A stretch of 64,000 bases of DNA from Helicobacter pylori (GTDB lineage: Bacteria > Campylobacterota > Campylobacteria > Campylobacterales > Helicobacteraceae), in the NCBI RefSeq assembly GCF_016755635.1, contig NZ_CP051500.1:1-64000 (forward strand). Direction: 5' to 3'. Under the pieces are notes generated by a model. It was not told the DNA's origin. It saw only the letters and a program-made list of their open reading frames with translations, and searched no databases. Below, piece by piece: positions 57,702 through 64,000 of the stretch (the stretch's first letter is position 1; every line of letters begins with the position of its first letter). A program made the translations under genes and the position numbers.

Positions 57702-60122
57702 ATGGCAAACCCCTTACAGAGTTTAAGACTGCCTCTTGGCCACCCCTTAGTAGAGAAATTGTGCGATCTGTCTTTAAAGGATGGAGTCAAATTCAATGAA
57801 GAAATACCGATCCATTTCAAAAAAGAAGTGCCAGAAGAAGACAAAATCAAATTCAAACAAGTGCTGCGGGTGCTTCATGTGATCGTTAATAATGAGACTT
57901 CTTCAAGGTATCTTTCTGATGAAAATCAAAAATTCCTAGAGGATTTAGCGCAAGCTGAAAAGATCACTAATGAGCAAATAGAAAAAACCTTAGAAATCGT
58001 TTCTTATAGCGATGTGGATGTGGATTTTGAAAAATTTAAAGATTTGATGCTCAAAGTGGATAGTGTAGCGGTAGGCCTTAAGAGCTATAGCCAAAGCCAA
58101 TTGCTTGATTTAGATGGAGGGCATTGGGATTTAGAGGTGCCTAGCACGCCTAAAGAAAGGGTAACCTTTAGGTTTGATAATTTAGACAGCAACAACAAAG
58201 AAATGAACTTCTATGCGCGCTCAAGTTTGAAGGATTTAAACAAGGGCGTTGTCGCTATTGACTTTGGGACTAAAAGCACGACCGCAAGCTATATGGATAA
58301 GACGGGAACATACCGCTTGCTCTCTATTGGCGGGCTAGTAGATGACGCAAGCCTAACAAAGTTTGAAAACCCCACGATCATGGAGTTTAGACATAAAGAA
58401 AACTTTCTTAACGCTTATAACGCGCTAGATCACCGCCCTTTCACAGAAAAGAACGATATGGAAGTGGCGCATGAAGCCCAAAAGAATGCTGCAGGCGTTA
58501 AAGGGAATGATTTGTATCGGTTTTTTTCTCAATTGAAGCAATGGGCTGGAGCGGATGAAAAACAGAATTTTAGGGATCTTATAGAGGATTTTCCTTTAGA
58601 AAGCTTCACTAATTGCACGGGTTTTAACTCCATAGAAATCTACGCTTACTGCATCGGCCGCTGCGTTAATAACATGCATAATGGCGTGTTTTTGAAATAC
58701 TTTTTATCCTACCCCATCAAGTATGAAAAGCATCAGGCTGAAAAAATCAGAGAGAGTTTTGAAAGAGGCTTGAAAAAATCCTTACCCCGGCATGTTTTTG
58801 GCGATGAAAAAACGGCTAAAACTTTCAAAGTGGAATTGAGAGCGAGCGAGCCTTGCGCGTATGCCATTAGCGCTTTAAAAAGCTATGGGTTTTTTAAATC
58901 AGAGAAGTTAGACAAACCGGTTTATTACGGGGTGTTTGATTTTGGGGGCGGGACGACGGATTTTGACTTTGGCAAATGGGAAAAAAGCGCTAATCCTAAG
59001 TTCGCTTACAAAATGACGCATTTTAGCAGCGGAGGGGATAAGTATTTAGGCGGTGAGAATTTATTGGAATTGTTGGCTTGGGAAGCGTATGGCCAAAATT
59101 TTCAAACGCTGAAATCAAAAGACATTGTCATCGCTAAGCCCAACTATGACAGGATTGATACGCAACGCTTTGGATCGTTTATGCAAAACTCCAGGGAAGC
59201 GCGCTTGAATTTGCAAGAGATCGCTTCTAAATTACGCCCTTTTTTAGAAAATTTAGACGCTGATATTATAGAAGCGATAGAAGAAAATGAAGAGTTTAGC
59301 ATAGAGGGTTTTGAAAAGGATTTTAAAACCATGCTGTTGGATAGGAATGGGGTAGAAACAGAATGCGATCTTAAAGTTGATTGCAAAGAGCTTTTAAACC
59401 TCTTAAAAGACAAGATCAATGAAAGCGTTGCCAACTTCTTTGCCGGATTTTCTAAAGTGATGGCTGAAAACATTGATGATCAGTGTCGGGCGTTTCATAT
59501 TTTCTTAGGCGGGAATGCGAGCCGTTCGGTGCTAGTCAAACAAGCGTTTGAAAACGCCAAAGAAAAGCAACTCAAAGATTACCAGCAAAAGACTTCTAAA
59601 GATGATTTCACATTCATTCTTTATGAGCCGCTAGGCACAGAAAAATCAGACAAACAGATTTTAGAGCTTACCGGAGAAGATGTTTCTAACACGCCCGCTT
59701 ATTTGAAGCCCACTTGCAAAACCGGGGTGGCTTTCGGGCTTTTAGAAAGCAGGGACAAGGCTAAAGGGATTGAAATGCCCTCCATAAGCTCCAATCCTGT
59801 GTTTAAATACGATTTAGGCATTGAGATAGAGGGGAAATTCCACGCTAAAATCCATAGGGATTCTTTAAAGCCTAATGAATACCAGATTTTCCAAACTAAA
59901 GAGGAATGGGGAGGCTTTGATGAGCTAGAGATACGCTACAGCGACAAAGCCCTAGCCAACACCAACACTTTAAACATTAAAGATACGCAAATGATTTCCA
60001 TAGCGTTAGAAGAGGTTGAAGAAGTGGATGTGAAGGTGTGTTGCGTGGATTCCCAAAGCATTAAAGTGGGGCTGTTTAAAGACAACCAACTAATCTATGA
60101 AAGCGAGGCAGAAAAATTATGA
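57702..60122 (+). CDS. Hsp70/actin-fold (ASKHA) ATPase-like protein
   Basis: An 806-residue soluble protein. A 180-residue N-terminal region is followed by an Hsp70-like nucleotide-binding domain: phosphate-1 loop AIDFGTKSTTAS (Asp187), phosphate-2 loop VFDFGGGTTDFDFG (Asp413) and the adenosine motif FLGGNASRS (from about 602). It lacks the Hsp70 substrate-binding domain; the C-terminal 130 residues look beta-rich (LEIRYSDKALANTN...). Large ASKHA proteins of the SrfB type accompany some bacterial secretion or conflict loci. Here it lies between a coiled-coil gene and the WXG100/FtsK genes, and overlaps the next gene (ATGA). A chaperone or assembly role is inference. Confidence 0.8.
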   Translation: MANPLQSLRLPLGHPLVEKLCDLSLKDGVKFNEEIPIHFKKEVPEEDKIKFKQVLRVLHVIVNNETSSRYLSDENQKFLEDLAQAEKITNEQIEKTLEIVSYSDVDVDFEKFKDLMLKVDSVAVGLKSYSQSQLLDLDGGHWDLEVPSTPKERVTFRFDNLDSNNKEMNFYARSSLKDLNKGVVAIDFGTKSTTASYMDKTGTYRLLSIGGLVDDASLTKFENPTIMEFRHKENFLNAYNALDHRPFTEKNDMEVAHEAQKNAAGVKGNDLYRFFSQLKQWAGADEKQNFRDLIEDFPLESFTNCTGFNSIEIYAYCIGRCVNNMHNGVFLKYFLSYPIKYEKHQAEKIRESFERGLKKSLPRHVFGDEKTAKTFKVELRASEPCAYAISALKSYGFFKSEKLDKPVYYGVFDFGGGTTDFDFGKWEKSANPKFAYKMTHFSSGGDKYLGGENLLELLAWEAYGQNFQTLKSKDIVIAKPNYDRIDTQRFGSFMQNSREARLNLQEIASKLRPFLENLDADIIEAIEENEEFSIEGFEKDFKTMLLDRNGVETECDLKVDCKELLNLLKDKINESVANFFAGFSKVMAENIDDQCRAFHIFLGGNASRSVLVKQAFENAKEKQLKDYQQKTSKDDFTFILYEPLGTEKSDKQILELTGEDVSNTPAYLKPTCKTGVAFGLLESRDKAKGIEMPSISSNPVFKYDLGIEIEGKFHAKIHRDSLKPNEYQIFQTKEEWGGFDELEIRYSDKALANTNTLNIKDTQMISIALEEVEEVDVKVCCVDSQSIKVGLFKDNQLIYESEAEKL

Positions 60123-60688
60123 TGACTAAGAACGCTTATGCGTTTGTCGTGATTGAAAAAAGCGTTATGGTGTTTAAATGCGCAAAAGACAAGGGGCTAA
60201 TCCCTATCACTGAAGGCTTTGTGCCTTTAAAAGAGGGCTTTTTGAGAAGTTTTAAAGAGCGTTGCAACGTGGAATTTTTAGACAATTTAGACCTTTTGTT
60301 TTTGTATGACTACCCGTTTTCAAGCGAGGTTTTTTCCTTGCGTAAGGATTTGAAAAATTCCATTTGGGACAGGAAGCTTGTGGTAGCGCTAGTGGAGGCT
60401 TTGGAGGGTTTTAAGGGCTTGAATTTGTCTCTTAAGATAGAAGACAAGCGTTCTAACAGCTTGGGTAATGGCGTTCAAAAATTGCTCACCAACGCTGATT
60501 TAGGGAGCAACCACAAAGCAATCGTGATAGACAGCATGAAAACATACCACCAAAGCCAGCAAGAAAAATACAAAAGAGAAAGAGGCGAGACGCTAGAGGT
60601 TCGCCCCACAACACCCCCTAGCTATGGGGGTGGGAGCATTAGAATCAGCGGCGATAAAAAGCCTGATTCTAATGAAGAAAATTTTTAA
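60119..60688 (+). CDS. Protein of unknown function, partner of the Hsp70-fold gene (HP0061-like)
   Basis: A 189-residue protein. Residues 1-130 look like a compact alpha/beta domain (AYAFVVIEKSVMVFKCAKDKG, NLDLLFLYDYPF). The last 50 or so residues are a hydrophilic, disordered tail with TTPPSYGGGSIRISGDKKP. I do not recognise a family. The ATG overlaps the stop of the ASKHA gene, and the next gene follows by 15 bases, so translation is probably coupled within one operon. An alternative ATG is the next codon. Confidence 0.7.
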   Translation: MMTKNAYAFVVIEKSVMVFKCAKDKGLIPITEGFVPLKEGFLRSFKERCNVEFLDNLDLLFLYDYPFSSEVFSLRKDLKNSIWDRKLVVALVEALEGFKGLNLSLKIEDKRSNSLGNGVQKLLTNADLGSNHKAIVIDSMKTYHQSQQEKYKRERGETLEVRPTTPPSYGGGSIRISGDKKPDSNEENF

Positions 60689-60703
60689 AAGAAAGGACAA
60701 CCT

Positions 60704-61869
60704 ATGAGCAGAGTGCAAATGGATACCGAAGAGGTCAGGGAATTTGTAGGGCATTTAGAACGCTTTAGAGAGCTACTAATCAAGCCAAAGCGAGCGCGGA
60801 ACTTGTGGAGGGGGCTTGGAAGGGCGTTAAAAAGATGTTGCATTTTTATACCGATAAGCACCAGGAATTTATCAGGCGTTTGAAACAAGCGAGCGAAGCG
60901 ATAGATAACGAATACAACTTTCCAACCCCAGGCGTTTTAATGGAATACGATTTTGAACGGCCTACTATCTCTTATACCCCTAAAAAAAGCGTTTTTGACG
61001 AGCACTTGAAGGACTTGAGGGAAAATTTTAGCGCTTCTTTATACGCTGATTGGAAAGACAAGATCAGCGCTTTTTCTAGTAAGGATCACGCTAAAGCCTC
61101 TAAAGAGCAAGAGTTGGAAAATTTAGAGGATTTGATGGGTGCATATTCTTATGATGAAAACCCTAACGATGAATTAGATCGCATGGCAAGCTCTAAAGAG
61201 CGAGAATTTGAAAAAAATTTAGAGGATTTGATGCCAAGCGTCTTAGGCGTGCCTTCTTATAACGAAAGCTTGACTCTAGCCAAAAAGAATTGCGTTAAAA
61301 ATTGTAAGAAAGCTTTAGAAGGTTTTACAGAAAAAATCAAAGAAGCCCCCAACGATTCAAACGCTGTCAATGAAGCTTTTGATAGTTTAGAAAGAGAGTT
61401 AGAAATAGCTACAGAAAATTTGAGTCAAAAAATCGATCCCGTTTTAGAACGGAATGAAAATTATACGCAAAAAGCGTTGGAGTATAGAGAGTTTTTAGAA
61501 AGCCATAAAGAGGACTTTATGGTAGATGAGCAAAACCCCTATCCTGATGAGGTCAGATTCAATGATTTGCGTTTAGCGGAATTTGATAGCGTTTTTAGCG
61601 TCATTGTGCCTTTAGAAGATTTAAGTAAAACCGCATGCGCTCATCATGCCCTAAAGGCTTTACAAGCCGCGCTTAAAGATAACGATTTGGGCTTTGATAC
61701 GGCAGAATTGGAACAGATCGCAAAAGGGTTCATTCCTAGGGGGTATTTGTGGCATTTTGACGCGAATGTTTTAGGGAATGTGGCGTTGGTGAGAGAAGAG
61801 TTATTATTAGGCGTGAAACACACGAAAGGATACTTACTATGGAAACAATTCCTGCAAACTCAGAACTGA
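60704..61869 (+). pseudogene. WXG100-domain toxin with WHH/HNH-like C-terminus, frameshifted
   Basis: ATG 60704 after AAAGGA starts MSRVQMDTEEVREFVGHLER, which I recall as the start of HP0062, an ESAT-6-like small protein. That frame stops at 60883 (59 codons). From about 60772 the next frame carries the natural continuation: TNQAKASAELVEGAWKGVKK and on for 350 more residues. Restoring one lost base gives 388 residues with WKG at 39-41, the WXG100 position, between two helices. A charged helical middle follows. The C-terminus, IPRGYLWHFD...LV...KHTKGYLLW, follows the pattern of WHH-type HNH nuclease toxins, but the second His of WHH is Phe and the first His of the downstream pair is Leu, so activity is doubtful. 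A GTG at 60805 is the longest-frame start in isolation but lies inside the WXG domain. The 3' end overlaps the immunity gene by 31 bases. Confidence 0.75.
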
Positions 61870-62258
61870 ATTGGGAATTTGTAGAGCCGATCAATGAAAA
61901 TGCGTTGAACGGGTTAGAAGAGCGATTGAAAATAGGCTTTAGCGATGAATTTAAGGACTTCATCAAACGATCAAACTATGGTTTTAGCCAATTGCGTTAT
62001 TTCATGGTGGGCAATGAATCCTACACGTTCAAACATGTTTTGAATTTCAATTTAGAGAGCTTGTTCATTGATTTCATGCAGAGCTTAAAAGAATGGTTAG
62101 AGCCTGAAGAAATCGTTTTTGCTAATGACGGGTATGGGGGGTATTATCTTTGGAATACCACCACTGATGTGGTGCTGTTTTTAGACACCGATGATGGCTC
62201 AAAAAAAGCGCTATTAAATCTTAATATGTTTTTAAAAAAACTGGAATCAAGGGGTTAA
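61839..62258 (+). CDS. SUKH-family (SMI1/KNR4) immunity protein
   Basis: A 139-residue soluble protein. The family plan is visible: WEFVEPINENALNGLEERL, FSDEFKDFIKRSNYG (helix then N-G turn), FKHVLNFN (beta strand leading to the ligand-binding face), EEIVFANDGYGGYYLWNT and FLDTDD...LNMFLKKL at the end. SUKH proteins neutralise nuclease toxins in polymorphic toxin systems, and position straight after (and overlapping) the toxin gene is the standard arrangement. It remains intact although the toxin frame is broken. Confidence 0.82.
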   Translation: METIPANSELNWEFVEPINENALNGLEERLKIGFSDEFKDFIKRSNYGFSQLRYFMVGNESYTFKHVLNFNLESLFIDFMQSLKEWLEPEEIVFANDGYGGYYLWNTTTDVVLFLDTDDGSKKALLNLNMFLKKLESRG

Positions 62259-62259
62259 A

Positions 62260-62601
62260 ATGTTGTTTTCTCATAAAGTTTTTTTGGAGGGTTGCACCAA
62301 TGAGTTAAGAAGGATTTGCGACTATTTCGTAGAAGAGGCCATGCAAGATGATTTGGGGCAGAAACTTAAAAGTGAGGCGCTAGAGGAGATGCTAAAAATC
62401 GCGCATGATTTAGAAAATTTAGAGCAAGACACTCAATACCAAAGAAGAAAAATCGACGAGCAACTTGAAGAAGCCAAGCGTTTGGAGAAGCAAATTCATA
62501 TGAATTTCCATTCACCAAGCGAGATCGATAGGCTTATGCGTGAAGCCAAAGAGCATGAAAGAGAAGCTAAGAGGCGCTATGATGAATATCTTAAGGATTA
62601 A
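62260..62601 (+). CDS. Small helical protein between immunity and ATPase genes (HP0065-like)
   Basis: A 113-residue, mainly helical, charged protein. The middle and end form a likely coiled coil (LENLEQDTQYQRRKIDEQLEEAKRLEKQI and MREAKEHEREAKRRYDEYL). There is no signal peptide or membrane segment and I know no function. It is packed tightly: one base after the immunity gene stop and two bases before the ATPase ATG. It might be an adaptor or chaperone for the WXG protein, but this is a guess from position. Confidence 0.7.
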   Translation: MLFSHKVFLEGCTNELRRICDYFVEEAMQDDLGQKLKSEALEEMLKIAHDLENLEQDTQYQRRKIDEQLEEAKRLEKQIHMNFHSPSEIDRLMREAKEHEREAKRRYDEYLKD

Positions 62602-62603
62602 AG

Positions 62604-64000
62604 ATGATTGATGCGGGTAATTTATTAAAAGAACTAGACGACGCCTTAGATAAGGTTGTTGCTAAAAAAGAGCCAGAGAGTTTTCTCAAGCCGATCGTCT
62701 CACCAATAGAGGACTACCAAAAGAGTATTAGGCAAATCCAAGCGCAATTCACAGACGCGCCAAAGTTCAATGAAACGAGTGCTTACCCTAAATTTTTAAG
62801 CTGTGGTTTATTGGAAATTAAAGGCAAAAATGGCACTAATATGGAATTTTTATTGCCTAAAGTTTATCCTTTCCCTCCTAAAAGCTTGTATATAGAGCAT
62901 GAAAAAGATGGGCAGTTTTTAAGAGAAATGCTCATGCGCTTACTCTCCAGCGTGCCCTTGGTGCAATTAGAAGTGATCTTGGTTGATGCGCTGAGTTTGG
63001 GGGGTATTTTCAATCTAGCCAGAAGGCTTTTAGATAAAGACAATGACTTTATTTACCAGAAAAGGATTTTAACCGAAAGCAAGGAAATAGAAGAAGCCCT
63101 AAAGCATTTGTATGAATACTTAAAGGTTAATTTGCAAGAAAAATTAGCCGGTTATAAAGATTTTGCGCATTATAATGAAAACGCCACAGACCGCTTGCCT
63201 TTAAAAGCGCTTTTTTTAAGCGGGGTGGATGCTTTAAGTCAAAACGCGCTTTATTATTTGGAAAAAATCATGCGTTTTGGATCTAAGAATGGGGTTTTGA
63301 GCTTTGTCAATTTGGAGAGCGAGAAAAACAATCAATCCGCAGAAGATTTGAAAAATTATGCGGAGTTTTTTAAAGACACGACAAGTTTTGAACGCTTAAA
63401 ATATCTTAGCGTAGAAGTGATCAATGATCAAGGTATTAAATCCCAGCACATGAAAGACTTCGCTGATAAAATTAAAGCGTATTACAAGCAAAAAAAAGAA
63501 GTTAAAAGGGAATTGAAAGACTTACAAAAAGACGAAAAATTTTGGACTGAAAGCTCTCAGTTTAAAGTGTCTGTGCCGGTAGGGTGGGATATTAACCATA
63601 AGGAAGTGTGTTTTGAAATCGGTAACGAACAAAACCACACGCTCATTTGCGGGCGTAGCGGGAGCGGGAAATCCAATTTCTTGCATGTGTTGATCCAAAA
63701 TCTAGCCTTCTACTACGCACCCAATGAAGTCCAACTCTTTTTGTTAGACTATAAAGAGGGGGTGGAATTTAACGCATACACAGATCCGATTTTAGAGCAT
63801 GCGAGGTTGGTGAGCGTGGCGAGTTCAGTCTCTTATGGCATCACTTTCTTGAAATGGCTTTGTGATGAAATACAAAAAAGAGCCGATCGGTTCAAGCAAT
63901 TTGGGGCGAAAGATTTAAACAATTACCGCAAGCATGACGAAATGCCCAGATTGATCGTAGTGATTGATGAATTTCAGGTGCTTTTTAGCGACAACTCCAC
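62604..64000 (+). CDS. FtsK/SpoIIIE-family ATPase, 3' end cut off by the window
   Basis: The first 465 residues are present. Residues 1-340 form an N-terminal region with no clear membrane segment. The ATPase domain begins HTLICGRSGSGKSNF, with Walker A GRSGSGKS at residues 350-357 and Walker B LIVVIDEFQVLF (Asp455-Glu456). FLLDYKEGVEF and DEIQKRADRFKQF between them are typical of the SpoIIIE/EssC group rather than VirB4. The lack of transmembrane segments separates it from chromosomal FtsK. By order it equals HP0066. In type VII systems the FtsK-like ATPase recognises WXG100 substrates; the context here suggests the same. Confidence 0.88.
   Translation, partial: MIDAGNLLKELDDALDKVVAKKEPESFLKPIVSPIEDYQKSIRQIQAQFTDAPKFNETSAYPKFLSCGLLEIKGKNGTNMEFLLPKVYPFPPKSLYIEHEKDGQFLREMLMRLLSSVPLVQLEVILVDALSLGGIFNLARRLLDKDNDFIYQKRILTESKEIEEALKHLYEYLKVNLQEKLAGYKDFAHYNENATDRLPLKALFLSGVDALSQNALYYLEKIMRFGSKNGVLSFVNLESEKNNQSAEDLKNYAEFFKDTTSFERLKYLSVEVINDQGIKSQHMKDFADKIKAYYKQKKEVKRELKDLQKDEKFWTESSQFKVSVPVGWDINHKEVCFEIGNEQNHTLICGRSGSGKSNFLHVLIQNLAFYYAPNEVQLFLLDYKEGVEFNAYTDPILEHARLVSVASSVSYGITFLKWLCDEIQKRADRFKQFGAKDLNNYRKHDEMPRLIVVIDEFQVLFSDNS

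Noticed and set aside
60760-60800. Programmed ribosomal frameshift joining the WXG helix to the toxin body
   Set aside because: No slippery heptamer, hairpin or poly-A/T run is seen at the frame change; a simple mutation is more likely.
60805-61869. The 354-codon frame taken as a complete gene starting at GTG 60805
   Set aside because: GTG lies in the WXG hairpin, four codons before the Trp, without a ribosome site; the natural start is ATG 60704 with a frameshift between.

Overview
The window is chromosomal DNA of Helicobacter pylori. The evidence is the Hop outer-membrane proteins HopZ and HopD, a GroES with a Cys/His-rich metal-binding tail, the ComB type IV DNA-uptake genes, the HP0021/HP0022 lipid A modification pair, NspC, and the dinucleotide and homopolymer tracts typical of the species. 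As far as I can recall, gene order follows strain 26695 from HP0001 (nusB) to HP0066 (FtsK-like ATPase). HP numbers and orthologies come from memory of that genome, not from a search.

Layout. 1-4 kb: nusB-ribH-kdsA-carbonic anhydrase on the minus strand and pyrF-panC on the plus strand. 4.0-4.6 kb: five minus-strand tRNAs (Lys, Glu, Val, Asp, Glu) behind a near-consensus promoter. 5-9.4 kb: hopZ, groEL, groES with a CIRCE-like operator. 9.7-16.4 kb: dnaG, a PP-loop ATPase, HP0014 and comB2-comB3-comB4, then an SRP RNA on the minus strand. 16.6-22.5 kb: a lipoprotein, cheV1, nspC, lpxE and eptA. 22.5-25.8 kb: hopD, flanked by two degraded copies of an AapA-type toxin module. 25.8-35.2 kb: gltA, icd, HP0028, bioD, a large unknown gene, a UspA protein, clpS-clpA, panD and a YbaB protein. 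35.2-40.3 kb: a PDZ protein and comB6-comB10. 40.4-43.9 kb: GDP-fucose synthesis (manC, gmd, fcl), which feeds Lewis-antigen LPS. 44-48.4 kb: hypE, hypF and agmatine deiminase. 48.5-50.6 kb: an adenine methyltransferase and a broken, chimeric cytosine methyltransferase. 50.6-55.7 kb: putP-putA proline use.

The most interesting part is the right end, 56.3-64 kb. A co-directional cluster encodes a long coiled-coil protein whose only plausible start is ACG, an Hsp70/actin-fold ATPase-like protein, a small partner, a WXG100-domain protein fused to a C-terminal region resembling WHH-type HNH nuclease toxins, a SUKH-type (SMI1/KNR4) immunity protein, a small helical protein and an FtsK/SpoIIIE ATPase. 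WXG100 substrate, toxin, SUKH immunity and FtsK ATPase together are the signature of type VII-like secretion of polymorphic toxins, which is unexpected in a diderm. Here the toxin gene carries a one-base frameshift between its WXG100 N-terminus and the rest. Undoing it places the Trp-Xaa-Gly motif at residues 39-41, the normal position. The window ends inside the ATPase gene.

Several genes show decay or on/off switching: the CT repeat in the hopZ signal peptide, A13 upstream of hopD, G9 upstream of the coiled-coil gene, frameshifts in aapA, the cytosine methyltransferase and the WXG toxin, and an ATG-to-ACG start.
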